A stretch of 64,000 nt of DNA from Desulfatitalea tepidiphila. GTDB taxonomy: Bacteria > Desulfobacterota > Desulfobacteria > Desulfobacterales > Desulfosarcinaceae. The notes under the pieces were generated by a model. The model saw only the letters and a list, made by a program, of their open reading frames with translations, searched no databases and was not told where the DNA came from. The position numbers were made by a program, and so were the translations under genes. Location: positions 248,001-312,000 of the forward strand of contig NZ_BCAG01000006.1 in the NCBI RefSeq assembly GCF_001293685.1. The letters are read 5' to 3'. Of this stretch, positions 25,389-34,309 are shown piece after piece (position 1 is the stretch's first letter; the number at the start of each line of letters is the position of its first letter).

Positions 25389-27521
25389 ATGATTTTTCAA
25401 GGTGATGTCAGTAAATATCATCCGGCCGACGCGCTCATGTTCCTTTCCCAGTTGAGTCTGAGCGGTGTCTTGTCCGTTGCCTGCGGTCCACAAATGTTGA
25501 CCCTGGCGTTCAATGACGGCCATCTGATCGATGCCCAGTCGGCGGCCGGTGATGAAAAAATCTTGGGGGCGCTGCGAAGCCAACGGGTGATGACCGACGA
25601 CCAGGAGCGGCAAATCCGACATGTCCAGGCCGAAACCGGCATGCCGGTCCGCCAGGTGCTGGCGGAACTGGAGCTTTTCCCTCTGTCGCAGATCAAAAAA
25701 ATCCTGGAGCTGGGTATCAGCGAGGTGCTGCTGGAACTGTTCATGCTTCAGGAGGGTCAATTCCACTTCACCGACACGCCCGTGGATCCGGATGGGTCCG
25801 GCATCAAGTTGGACACGGGCGCCGCGGCCATCCGAATTCTCTCCCATGCCGACGAATTGCGCAGCTTTGAAAAGTCCATCGTCACCCTGGACCGCAGGAT
25901 CCAACCGAAGGCGGCCCCTGAGGCGCTCATCACCGCCCTGTCGAGCGAGGAACGGGCCCTGGTGCAGCTTGCCCTCAAGGCATCGAGCGTACGCCACCTC
26001 ATGCAACAGGCCCCTGTCTACACCCATGGGGCCATGCAGTCGGTCGAAAAACTGCTGACCGATGGTCTATTCGTCCTGGGGCCGCTGTCCGAAAAAGAAA
26101 ACATCCCTGCTCAGTCCGCCTCGGCCACCTCTGTGGACCCGCTGTTCGGCGCCTATAAGCAGGCATTCAAGATGCTGATCCGCACCGATGAGGTGCTCAA
26201 AAAGGTCGAGGCGGTTATCGGCTTCTGCAAAAACTTCTATGACGGCATCCTGATCCTGACGGCCAAGGAGCAGCGGGTGATTCACTGCAAGATGATCACC
26301 ATCGACAAGGGCCGCAACATCGGCCAAAAAACGATCAAAGGCGATCTGGGAACCATCGAACGAGACCCTATGTTTCAGGCGGTGCAGCGCACGGGTATCG
26401 GCTTTTTCGGAAAAATTTTTCAGTCCCCGCTCATCGACCGGGTGGCCGAAACCCCGGCTGCCGGCGAATGCGCCCTGCTGCCCATCGTCAACAAGCCCCA
26501 GTTGTCGATGTTCTTCTATGCCTTTTCCGCGACCCAATACCCGGGGCTTTCCCCGCACCACTATCTCGAGCTGTTGTCGTGGCTGATCACGCCCTCGGAC
26601 AAAAGCGCGGGAAAGGTCCCATCCCCGACCTCGGTCGGCGCCGAATCCGGCCCGGCGTCGCCGACCGGTCCCTCATCCCGGGATGTGGCCGTGCAGCTGG
26701 TAGCCAAAATCGAAGAGCTGCCGCCGTTGCCCGCCATGGCATCCAAGACGCTGCAATTGCTTTCCGATCCGGAAACGGACATGGAAACGGTGGAAAAAAC
26801 CCTGGCCCACGACCAGGCCCTGGTGGCCAAAATCATCAAGGTGAGCAATTCCGCGCTCTATGGCGGCTACCAAAAGGCCAACACGCTTCGCCAGGCCCTC
26901 ACGCGGTTGGGCGCCAAAACGACGAAGAGCCTGATCCTGGCCGCCTCGACCCGCGGCTACTTTTTCAAGGAGCGCAAGGGGCTGAAGGCCTGGGGCCCTA
27001 TTTTGTGGCAACATTCGGTCGAGTGCGGCTTCGCGGCGCGGCGGATTGCGGCGGCCTGCCGTTATGAAGACTCGGAACAGGCCTTTATCGGCGGCATCAT
27101 GCACGACATCGGCAAGTTGGCCATTCTGATGGTGGACGAAAAGAAGTTCATGGAAATTCAACGGGTACAGATTACGGAAAACATCACCGACCTGGCGGCC
27201 GAGAACGAGATGCTCGGTTCGACCCACACCGAACTGGGGCGTCTGCTCATGGAAAAATGGCGTATGCCCGAAGCGGTCCAGGTCTGCACCCAATTTCACC
27301 ATTCGCCCGATCAGGCCGGCCCCCACACCGTCCTGTCGGCCATCGTGGCCTATGCCAACCATCTCAGCCACACCCTGGGCCGCCATCCCCAGCCCGAAAC
27401 CGAAAAGAGCCTGGCTCAAACCGGACATCTCCTGAACATCATGGGCCTGTCACCCGAGCAACATGCCCCACTCATGGAAAAAGTGGGTCGCGATTTTGAA
27501 GGCACCGACATGGTCGAGTGA
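25389..27521 (+). CDS. PATAN (DUF4388) and HDOD domain signalling protein
   Basis: 710 residues, cytosolic. Residues ~1-150 resemble the DUF4388/PATAN domain common in deltaproteobacterial regulators (start IFQGDVSKYHPADALMFLSQ, later LNDGHLIDAQ-type segment). The middle (~260-420) has a sensor-like fold of unknown type. Residues ~440-650 form an HDOD domain: LPPLPAMASKTLQLLSDPETD, LAHDQALVAKIIKVSNSALYG and GGIMHDIGKLAI with an intact HD pair. HDOD proteins work in c-di-GMP, chemotaxis and stress signalling. Monocistronic. Confidence 0.8.
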   Translation: MIFQGDVSKYHPADALMFLSQLSLSGVLSVACGPQMLTLAFNDGHLIDAQSAAGDEKILGALRSQRVMTDDQERQIRHVQAETGMPVRQVLAELELFPLSQIKKILELGISEVLLELFMLQEGQFHFTDTPVDPDGSGIKLDTGAAAIRILSHADELRSFEKSIVTLDRRIQPKAAPEALITALSSEERALVQLALKASSVRHLMQQAPVYTHGAMQSVEKLLTDGLFVLGPLSEKENIPAQSASATSVDPLFGAYKQAFKMLIRTDEVLKKVEAVIGFCKNFYDGILILTAKEQRVIHCKMITIDKGRNIGQKTIKGDLGTIERDPMFQAVQRTGIGFFGKIFQSPLIDRVAETPAAGECALLPIVNKPQLSMFFYAFSATQYPGLSPHHYLELLSWLITPSDKSAGKVPSPTSVGAESGPASPTGPSSRDVAVQLVAKIEELPPLPAMASKTLQLLSDPETDMETVEKTLAHDQALVAKIIKVSNSALYGGYQKANTLRQALTRLGAKTTKSLILAASTRGYFFKERKGLKAWGPILWQHSVECGFAARRIAAACRYEDSEQAFIGGIMHDIGKLAILMVDEKKFMEIQRVQITENITDLAAENEMLGSTHTELGRLLMEKWRMPEAVQVCTQFHHSPDQAGPHTVLSAIVAYANHLSHTLGRHPQPETEKSLAQTGHLLNIMGLSPEQHAPLMEKVGRDFEGTDMVE

Positions 27522-27529
27522 TCGGTCAC

Positions 27530-27556
27530 AAAAAAAGGGCCTGCGCCGGCAGGCCC
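27530..27556 (-). terminator. Rho-independent terminator for the minus-strand HpaB/AbfD paralogue
   Basis: GGGCCTGC-GCCG-GCAGGCCC forms an eight-pair stem at 27537-27556. On the minus strand it is followed by seven T (27536 to 27530), just past the stop of the gene at 27588-29042. Confidence 0.8.
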
Positions 27557-27587
27557 TCGAACAACGAAACATACTCGAAACCATCGT

Positions 27588-29042
27588 CTAATCGATCTTG
27601 GTGTCCAGCGGAAGAATGCCCGCCGCCACCTTGGCCCGCATTTCATATTGTTTCAACGGCGATTCGTGCAGAATCATCATCTTCTGCGCAGCCATGGAGC
27701 CTTCGGCATGCACGGTGGTCACCTCGTGGAAGGCCGACTCGTGGGAGGCGACATGGCGCATGGTTTCGTGAATCATGCGCAGGCGCTCCTCGGTCGTGCT
27801 GTCGGCCGTTCCGCCCAGATAGTGATCCAGGTAATCGTGGATCTCGGGGTTGTCCCAGTCGCGCTTGTCGGGAGAAGTCGCCAGGATGCCGCCGCCGATA
27901 TCCTGAATCAACTTGACGAACTCGTGATACTTGCTGGCGAAATGGAGCTTGGCCATGTTGGCGATAAGGGGGTTGGGCACCGCAATGTCACCGAACATGA
28001 CCGGTTTCATGGCAGCGGCATCGGCCAGGGCGCGCAAGGTTTCCACGTAGGCCGCGATATCGGCCAGCTTCTCGCGAATATGGCCGACCTTGAACAGGCC
28101 ATTGTACTTGGCCATGGCCACGGCGCAGCCGGCCATCACTTCCACGTTGGGCACCTTGTAGCTGATGGCCGTGAAACGATGGAAGGTGGCGAATGTGTAA
28201 GCGATGGCCATGGAGTACTGCCATTCGCCGCACATGAAGACGCGATCCCAGGGCACGAAGACGTTGTCGAATACGATCATGGCCTCGGTCAGCTCGCGCA
28301 CCGGCCGATCGGCATGGAACTCCTTGTCCGACCAGGGGCCGCGACCATTGCGGCAGATGAAGGTGATGCCCTTGGTGTTGGCCGGTATGGCAAAACTGAC
28401 CGCGTAATCGGCCTCGTTTTCACGCATCTGACGGGTGGGCACCACCAGGATCTCGTTGGCTGCCGGCGCGCTGGTAATGTGGATCTTGGCGCCCTTGACG
28501 ATGATCCCGTCCTTGTTCTTGTCCACCACATGCAGATAGTAGTCCGGATGTTTCTGATGCGCGGGCTCTTTGGAACGATCGCCCTTGACGCAGGTGATCG
28601 CGCCGCAGGTGTGCAGATCGTTCTTGCGCAGATGCTCGAGGAAGTTCTTGGCGTTCTCCTCATATTGCTTGTTGCCCATCTGCTTGGCCACGGCCATGGC
28701 CGCGTTCAGGCAATCGGTGCCGATGTCTTTGCCGAACGGCAATCCGCCGGTCTTGCGCATCAAGGTATGGATGGCCTTGGTCCGATTGGCCAGGTCTTCC
28801 GGTGTCTTGGGCGTGACGAAAAAGCGATTGATCGGTTCGCCGGTTTCCGGGTGTTTGGCAATCAGCAAATCCTTTGTCGCCTGGTCACCTTTCTGGGCGA
28901 GCTCATAGGCGGCGCCGATGGTTTCCACGGTAAGGCCAAGGACGCGGTGTTTGGTGATGTCTTCCACCCGTTCACCGCTGATGTAGACTTTTCTCCCATC
29001 CCGTAAACTTTCCCTGTACTCCTCAATAGTGCGAATCCCCAT
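27588..29042 (-). CDS. 4-hydroxyphenylacetate 3-hydroxylase/AbfD family paralogue lacking the Fe-S cysteines
   Basis: 484 residues, same fold and length as the AbfD-type protein at 21715-23160 (shared INRF, GDRSKEPAHQKHPDYYLHVV, ADYAVSFAIPANTKG, VFDNVFVPWDRVFM). The segment equivalent to TGCCFQRC reads TGGLPFGKDIGTDC, and the AAYHRQSYAC segment reads ATFHRFTAISYK, so both cluster-cysteine regions are lost while the His remains. It is therefore probably a flavin-only enzyme (HpaB-like hydroxylase or another acyl-CoA reaction). The start at 29042 has AAAGGGGC upstream. A strong terminator follows it. Confidence 0.75.
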   Translation of the reverse strand: MGIRTIEEYRESLRDGRKVYISGERVEDITKHRVLGLTVETIGAAYELAQKGDQATKDLLIAKHPETGEPINRFFVTPKTPEDLANRTKAIHTLMRKTGGLPFGKDIGTDCLNAAMAVAKQMGNKQYEENAKNFLEHLRKNDLHTCGAITCVKGDRSKEPAHQKHPDYYLHVVDKNKDGIIVKGAKIHITSAPAANEILVVPTRQMRENEADYAVSFAIPANTKGITFICRNGRGPWSDKEFHADRPVRELTEAMIVFDNVFVPWDRVFMCGEWQYSMAIAYTFATFHRFTAISYKVPNVEVMAGCAVAMAKYNGLFKVGHIREKLADIAAYVETLRALADAAAMKPVMFGDIAVPNPLIANMAKLHFASKYHEFVKLIQDIGGGILATSPDKRDWDNPEIHDYLDHYLGGTADSTTEERLRMIHETMRHVASHESAFHEVTTVHAEGSMAAQKMMILHESPLKQYEMRAKVAAGILPLDTKID

Positions 29043-29455
29043 AATGCGCCCCTTTCTTTTAAAGGTGTCCGTTAGACCGACCCTTGGACTGCCATCGCCG
29101 GGCCATAGGAGAAGAGTTAAATTGGCACTGGCCGGGCAGGCAAGGAAGGAATGCAACCATACCCATGCGACCCGATGTCGCGTATCCAACAGAACAAACT
29201 GAATGAATGTATAATGATATAACAGTTTATGAAAGCGTAAATAGCGCCCATCCACAAATGGCCAATTTGGCTGGTTCTGGATGCGCACTGACAGATAGCG
29301 GCGGATTCATCTTCGAGGAAAGGCAGCCGCCCTGCGCCATATTGGCTCGTTCACCGGATCAAACTATGACATCCGATAGAGATATCAAGTCCGCCAAGGC
29401 AGGGGAGATGGGCCGGCAGGCCACCGGTCCATGACAGAACGCCTGTTGATGGGGT
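29043..29455. other. Intergenic region with one repeat copy
   Basis: 413 bp between two minus-strand genes: the promoter region of 27588-29042 plus a short repeat copy at 29239-29292. No credible gene was seen; the ORFs here lack ribosome sites and run through the repeat. Confidence 0.4.
29239..29292. repeat. Dispersed palindromic repeat, short form, copy 3
   Basis: The left end AGCGCCCATCCACAAATGGC with CAATTTGG is joined to a right end GGATGCGCACTGACA with the ~100-bp centre missing. Confidence 0.7.
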
Positions 29456-30130
29456 TTAGGGGAATTGGGCGCCGGAACCGGTTTCTCCGGAAATGCCCAG
29501 AGCTTGGGAACGGTGGTCTGCGCTGCTTCCTCGAACCGTGTAGCGGCCGTCTCGCAGGGCCTGGGCGAGTTGCCACTCGGTATGAAAGAGATCCTCGAAA
29601 CAGGTGTAGGCGTTGCCGAGGGCCTGAATCCCATGGGCATCCGATCCGCCGGTACCCGGCAAGCCCATCTGCCGGGCCGCCCACTGGGCGCGCTCGTTTT
29701 TATCGGACCGAACGCTACCGTTGAGGGTTTCGATGGCGGCGATTCCCTTTAATCCCAAAATCCGGTCCCCCAGAGCACGAGTGACCATGCCTTCCTGGTA
29801 GGGGTGGGCCGGCACCGCGGCACCGCCTCTGCGATTCACCCAATCTACGACCGTTTGCATGGGCAGACCGGGCAGTAGATCGCCCCGGCCCGCCGTCACG
29901 CCGTAGATTAACAAATGGCCCTCCTCGGCACGATACTCCAGGCCCCTGAAAATGGGAAAATTCTCCTGCGCTGCAATTTGAACGAACGGTGCGCTCAGGT
30001 CATAGGCATGATGTTCGGTGATGCACACCGCATCCAACCCCACCTGCCTGGCCCTGCCCACCACCTCGTCCGGCCGAATCGCCGAGTCGCCCCCCAGTAG
30101 CGTGTGAATGTGTAAATCGATCTTGAACAT
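29456..30130 (-). CDS. PHP domain metal-dependent phosphoesterase
   Basis: 224 residues. Seen: the PHP metal-ligand motifs FKIDLHIHTLLGGDSAI (HxH) at residues 2-18, ITEHHAYD (EHH) near 37, PAHPYQEG near 108 and GGSDAHGI near 160. These bind two or three metals and hydrolyse phosphoesters, often small-molecule phosphates. Substrate unknown. The ATG at 30130 starts directly at the motif, so the N-terminus is secure. Runs behind the thioesterase gene with a 29-bp gap, so the two are probably co-transcribed. Confidence 0.85.
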   Translation of the reverse strand: MFKIDLHIHTLLGGDSAIRPDEVVGRARQVGLDAVCITEHHAYDLSAPFVQIAAQENFPIFRGLEYRAEEGHLLIYGVTAGRGDLLPGLPMQTVVDWVNRRGGAAVPAHPYQEGMVTRALGDRILGLKGIAAIETLNGSVRSDKNERAQWAARQMGLPGTGGSDAHGIQALGNAYTCFEDLFHTEWQLAQALRDGRYTVRGSSADHRSQALGISGETGSGAQFP

Positions 30131-30159
30131 GTCGCTATTGCCGCCTTATTTTCACTTCA

Positions 30160-30651
30160 TCAACATTTGAGCGTATGGGCTTTTTCCTTCTGTTTTTCCA
30201 ATTTGCGCAGTCTGTTGCGTTCGATCGCCTCGTTGTTGCGCCGACAGGCCTCCTCGGAGTCGAATCGCACCTCGGGCACGGCCCTGGGGCGATGGTTCTC
30301 GTCCAGGCTGACGAAGGTCAAATAGGCCGAGGCGATGTGACGGACTTCGCCGGAGAGCAGATTCTCGGCTTCGACCCGCACGCCGATCTCCATGGAGGAG
30401 CGACCGACATAATTCAGACTCGCCTTGAGCGTCAACAGTTCACCGACAAAAGCCGGGTTGTGAAAATCGAGCCGATCGATGGAAGCCGTCACCACGTTGG
30501 CCCGCGCATGGCGGTAGGCGACAATGCCGGCGGTATTGTCGATGTGTTTCATGATGACGCCGCCATGCACATTGCCCGCCGGGTTAGTGTCCGCCGGCAT
30601 CACCAGGTAGGAGACGACCAGGCTGGTATCTTTGGCGCTTTTTCTCTCCAT
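30160..30651 (-). CDS. Acyl-CoA thioesterase (hotdog fold)
   Basis: 163 residues. Seen: VMPADTNPAGNVHGGVIMKHIDNTAGIVAYRHA near residues 17-50, the YciA/BACH type hotdog core with the conserved Asn/Asp pair and the long helix, then the RLDFHNPAFVGELL strand pair. It hydrolyses acyl-CoA to free acid and CoA in the cytosol. The start at 30651 has GGAGG at eight-base spacing. C-terminal residues from ~135 form a charged helix (RRNNEAIERNRLRKLEKQKEK). Goes with the acyl-CoA genes nearby in theme only. Confidence 0.85.
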   Translation of the reverse strand: MERKSAKDTSLVVSYLVMPADTNPAGNVHGGVIMKHIDNTAGIVAYRHARANVVTASIDRLDFHNPAFVGELLTLKASLNYVGRSSMEIGVRVEAENLLSGEVRHIASAYLTFVSLDENHRPRAVPEVRFDSEEACRRNNEAIERNRLRKLEKQKEKAHTLKC

Positions 30652-30709
30652 AGCAGTTTCCTCCACATTGACCTTGCTATTTTGTGTTCCACGATGTGAA
30701 CCCGGAAAC

Positions 30710-31027
30710 CTATTGACCCGTCCCCTGTTTGGCAAGAAAAAAGCGGCTCCCAGAGAAAAACAAGCCGCGACAGTCGATGCGGTGCCGCACGATATGTTCG
30801 ACCATATCATATGCCTTTTGACATCCACAACTCATTATGGATTGACTCAGCACGCGATTGACCGTATGCTTGAACTCTTCGACAAAGCTATCATTCACGT
30901 TCCATTTCAAGCCCATGGACCGAGTCGCGGAGATCAGGTTCGCGCCCCGGCCAACGACGCATAAATGAGGCGGCTGAATGACCTTGCCATACCAAATCAA
31001 CGCATCGACAACTGCCTCGCCCGTCAT
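30710..31027 (-). CDS. Small ORF of unknown function
   Basis: 105 residues; no family recognised. The start at 31027 (MTGEAVVD) has GGGGGGA immediately upstream. The C-terminal codons cross a hairpin with a T-run (30737-30768), so the transcript might end before the stop. It fills most of the gap between the divergent thioesterase and livK-type genes. Possibly real, but equally it could be non-coding. Confidence 0.35.
   Translation of the reverse strand: MTGEAVVDALIWYGKVIQPPHLCVVGRGANLISATRSMGLKWNVNDSFVEEFKHTVNRVLSQSIMSCGCQKAYDMVEHIVRHRIDCRGLFFSGSRFFLAKQGTGQ
30737..30768 (-). terminator. Possible terminator inside the end of the 30710-31027 ORF
   Basis: GCGGCT pairs with AGCCGC across a 14-base loop. 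On the minus strand six T follow (30742 to 30737). The stem is short, so strength is uncertain. Confidence 0.4.
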
Positions 31028-31120
31028 TCCCCCCATGGGGATCGACGTATCGAACGGCCATTACCGGATTGATCCGGCAAGCTTGGGTATTGCATCACCA
31101 CAAGAAAAAAGGAGGAGAAA

Positions 31121-32317
31121 ATGAAGAAGAAAATGATCCAGTTGATCATGGGGTTTCTGGTTTTACTCCTGGCGGCACCTTGTTTCGCGGCGGATACTAT
31201 TTCCATCGGCTACACGGGGCCATTGAGCGGCGGTGCGGCCAAATACGGCAACAACAACCTGCAGGGCATCCAGCATGCCATCGATGAAATCAACGCGGCC
31301 GGTGGCATCACCGTGGCCGGCAAACCATACACCTTCAAGTTGACGGCCCTGGACGACAAGTACAAACCCGCGGAAACCGTTGCCAACGCGAGGCGGCTCA
31401 TGTCCACCATGTCGCCCAAACCCATCGCCGTTTTCTGTCCCCACAGCGGCGGCATTCTGGCCATGGAGCGCTTCAACGAAACCGAAGGGTTCCTCATGCA
31501 CGGTTATACGGACAACGTGGCCGTCATCAAGCAGGGCAACAAACTGGTGGTCAAGGCGCCCATGTCCATGGCTTTCTACAACTCGGGTCCGGTGGATATC
31601 GGCTGGGAGCGAGGCTACCGCAAGGCGGCCCTGCTCTGCGGCTCCCACGAAGCCGGCAAAATGGCGGAAAAGCTCTTTCTCGCCCAATGGAAGGACAAAG
31701 GCGGTGAAATTCTCGAGGTGGCCAGTATCGATTTCAAAACCGTGACCGACTTTTATCCCTACTTGACCAAGGCGCTCTCCAAGAACCCGGACTGCATCTA
31801 CCTCTATGGGCCTTCCGAACCGTCGGCCATGATCGTCAGCCAGGCGCGCGAACTGGGTTTCAAGGGCGGCTTTCTGCTCGGCTCACAGTGCAAGATGGAC
31901 GAAATGGCCAAGATCGCGCCCATGGAGGCGTTGAACAACTCGGTCGGCGTATGCCCGGTGGGCATGATGCCCCTGCCCCTCATGCAGAAATACAATGCCA
32001 GCCACAAAGCCAAATTCGGTGAGGATGCCATTCCAACGTCGGAGTCGGCCTTCAATTACGAGGTCATGTACATCTTCGCCGAAGCCATGAAAAAGGCCGG
32101 CACGGTCACCGATCCCTACAAGATCCGGAAGGCGATCGATGATGTCCTGCCAGTGGGCGATCACGCCATACGCGGCATGTACAAGGTGACGCCGGAGGGT
32201 CAGTTTATCTCCGGCTATTTCGCCATCCAGATCCTGGACGGCAAGTTCACCGACCCCATCAATATCGATCCGGGTCCGTGGTATGAAAAATACGGGGCCA
32301 CCTGGATGCCGGAATAG
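31121..32317 (+). CDS. Branched-chain-amino-acid-type ABC importer, periplasmic binding protein
   Basis: 398 residues. A signal peptide (KKKMIQLIMGFLVLLLAAPCFAA, residues 2-24, AxA cleavage) precedes a type I periplasmic binding protein fold beginning TISIGYTGPLSGGAAKYG. It captures the ligand for the membrane complex encoded downstream. Family members bind Leu/Ile/Val, other amino acids, amides or aromatic acids, so the ligand is open. The start has GGAGGAGAAA upstream. First gene of the importer operon 31121-35774. Confidence 0.88.
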   Translation: MKKKMIQLIMGFLVLLLAAPCFAADTISIGYTGPLSGGAAKYGNNNLQGIQHAIDEINAAGGITVAGKPYTFKLTALDDKYKPAETVANARRLMSTMSPKPIAVFCPHSGGILAMERFNETEGFLMHGYTDNVAVIKQGNKLVVKAPMSMAFYNSGPVDIGWERGYRKAALLCGSHEAGKMAEKLFLAQWKDKGGEILEVASIDFKTVTDFYPYLTKALSKNPDCIYLYGPSEPSAMIVSQARELGFKGGFLLGSQCKMDEMAKIAPMEALNNSVGVCPVGMMPLPLMQKYNASHKAKFGEDAIPTSESAFNYEVMYIFAEAMKKAGTVTDPYKIRKAIDDVLPVGDHAIRGMYKVTPEGQFISGYFAIQILDGKFTDPINIDPGPWYEKYGATWMPE

Positions 32318-32336
32318 CCCCGTGGCCCGTTCAACC

Positions 32337-32380
32337 AGCGCCCGTGCACAAACAGGCAACCATTTGTGGATGGGCACTGA
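32337..32380. repeat. Dispersed palindromic repeat, minimal hairpin form, copy 4
   Basis: The left half AGCGCCCGTGCACAAACAGG is followed after a short spacer by the right half CCATTTGTGGATGGGCACTG, giving one ~44-bp imperfect palindrome between the binding-protein gene and livH. Confidence 0.65.
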
Positions 32381-32448
32381 CGAGAAAGCGCCCGGCGGCA
32401 TCGTGACAACGGTCGCCGCCGGGCTTCCATTCCGCAGCGAGGCAGAGC

Positions 32449-33309
32449 ATGGATCTTTTTTTGCAGCAGGTGATCAACGGCATCATGGTCGGCAGCGTCT
32501 ATTCGCTGGTGGCGCTGGGGCTCACCATCATTTATGGTATTCTGGGCGTTCCCAACTTCGCCCATGGGTCGCTCTACATGCTGGGTGCCTATTTCTCGTT
32601 TCTGCTGGTCACGGCCGGCGGCGTCAACTACTGGCTGGCCATCCTCATCTCCATGGCCGCTCTGACCGTCATCGGCATGGTGATCGAGCGCATCGTTTTC
32701 CGGCCGCTGGTCAACGCCCCCCATCTCAACAGTTTCATCGCGGCCATCGGCCTGATTTATGTCATCGACAACGTGGCGCTGATCGTCTGGGGCCCTGATT
32801 TCAAACGCTTCCCCCCCCTGTATGACCAGTTGTATCACTTCCTGGGCGTGACCATCACCCTGCATCGCATCATCATCGTCGTCACGGCGGTCGTGCTCAT
32901 TGTGTTGCTCGAACTGTTCATCAAGAAAACGACCATCGGCTCCGCCATCGAGGCCACGGCCCAGGATCGGGTGGGCGCCCGCCTTTCGGGCATCAACGTC
33001 ACGCGGGTGGACATGTGGACTTTGGGCCTGGGCACCTCCCTGGCGGCCGCGGCCGGTGCGCTTATCGGGCCCATCCTGCTGGTCTATCCCGCCATGGGCG
33101 GGGCGGTGACTCTCAAGGCGTTCGTCATCATCATTCTGGGCGGCATGGGCAGCATCCCCGGCGCGATCCTGGGCGGCTTTATCCTGGGGCTGATCGAAAG
33201 CATCGGCGGGGCCTACCTCACCACCAATTACCATGAAGTCCTGGCATTCGGCCTCTTGGTCACGGTTCTGGCCATCAAGCCGACCGGGTTATTCGGAAAG
33301 GCACACTGA
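32449..33309 (+). CDS. livH: Branched-chain-type ABC importer permease LivH
   Basis: 286 residues with about eight membrane spans. Seen: the LivH N-terminus QQVINGIMVGSVYSLVALGLTIIYGILGVPNFAHGS and the cytoplasmic EAA-like loop EATAQDRVGARLSGINVTRVD near residue 165, which contacts the ATPases. Forms the pore with LivM. It follows the binding-protein gene after 131 bp that contains a repeat copy, and the next gene starts two bases after its stop. Confidence 0.92.
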   Translation: MDLFLQQVINGIMVGSVYSLVALGLTIIYGILGVPNFAHGSLYMLGAYFSFLLVTAGGVNYWLAILISMAALTVIGMVIERIVFRPLVNAPHLNSFIAAIGLIYVIDNVALIVWGPDFKRFPPLYDQLYHFLGVTITLHRIIIVVTAVVLIVLLELFIKKTTIGSAIEATAQDRVGARLSGINVTRVDMWTLGLGTSLAAAAGALIGPILLVYPAMGGAVTLKAFVIIILGGMGSIPGAILGGFILGLIESIGGAYLTTNYHEVLAFGLLVTVLAIKPTGLFGKAH

Positions 33310-33311
33310 AA

Positions 33312-34289
33312 GTGAACACATCGCCCCTGAAACCCGGCTTTCTGATACCGGCAGCCATCCTCCTACTGGCCGTCGTCGCTCCGTTGCTCTCCGAAAACCG
33401 ATACCTTCATCATTTGATGATCATGGCCTGCGTGTGGGGTATCGCGGCCACCGCCCTGAATCTGGTCATGGGGTATGCCGGCCAGGTCAACCTCGCCCAC
33501 GGGGCGTTTTTCGGCATCGGCGCCTATACGTCGGGACTGCTCATGCTCAAACTGGGAATAGGGTTCTGGATCGCCCTGCCCCTGGCCTGCCTGGCCGCCG
33601 CCCTGTTCGGACTGCTCATCGGCATGCCATCCCTGCGCACCAAGGGCGCCTATTTCGCCATCGGCACGCTCTGTTTCAATGTCATCGTCACCGTCATCAT
33701 CGACCGGTGGGAGAATCTCACCGAGGGACAGCGCGGACTGCTCGGCATCCCGCCGCCATCGGCGATTCCTCTGCCATTCGGTCTGACGGTTCGATTCGAC
33801 AACAACATGGTGGCCACCTACTACCTGTTCCTGATCATGCTGCTGCTCACCCTGTTCGTGACCCGGCGCATCGTCATCTCTCTGATGGGCAAGGATTTCC
33901 GGGCCGTCAAAGGCAACGAAGAGTTGGCCGCCTCCATCGGCATCAACCCCTTTCGAACCAAATTGATCGCCTTCGTGACCAGCACTTTTTTCGCCGGATT
34001 GGCCGGGGGGCTCTACGCCTCTTATATCGGGTTTCTCAGCCCTGACATCTCCGATTTTCACGTCACCTTCGAAGTGCTGATCCAGGTGATGTTCGGCGGC
34101 ATCGGCACGATGGCCGGCCCGATCATCGGTGCCACCATTCTGCCGGTGATCTCAGAGACCCTGCATGCGTTGGCCGCCTATCGGATGGTCGCATACGGCA
34201 TCATGCTGATTGTGGTCATCATCTTCCTGCCGACAGGGATCATGGGCGGTTTAAAAATTTTGTGGGCCAGGTGCATCACCAGGAAATAG
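33312..34289 (+). CDS. livM: Branched-chain-type ABC importer permease LivM
   Basis: 325 residues with about nine or ten membrane spans. Seen: MACVWGIAATALNLVMGYAG and VNLAHGAFFGIGAY typical of LivM, and the ATPase-contact loop VKGNEELAASIGINPFRTK near residue 200. The start codon at 33312 is GTG, two bases after the livH stop. Partner of LivH in the membrane. Confidence 0.92.
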   Translation: MNTSPLKPGFLIPAAILLLAVVAPLLSENRYLHHLMIMACVWGIAATALNLVMGYAGQVNLAHGAFFGIGAYTSGLLMLKLGIGFWIALPLACLAAALFGLLIGMPSLRTKGAYFAIGTLCFNVIVTVIIDRWENLTEGQRGLLGIPPPSAIPLPFGLTVRFDNNMVATYYLFLIMLLLTLFVTRRIVISLMGKDFRAVKGNEELAASIGINPFRTKLIAFVTSTFFAGLAGGLYASYIGFLSPDISDFHVTFEVLIQVMFGGIGTMAGPIIGATILPVISETLHALAAYRMVAYGIMLIVVIIFLPTGIMGGLKILWARCITRK

Positions 34290-34309
34290 AAACCAACAGG
34301 CGGGGTGAC

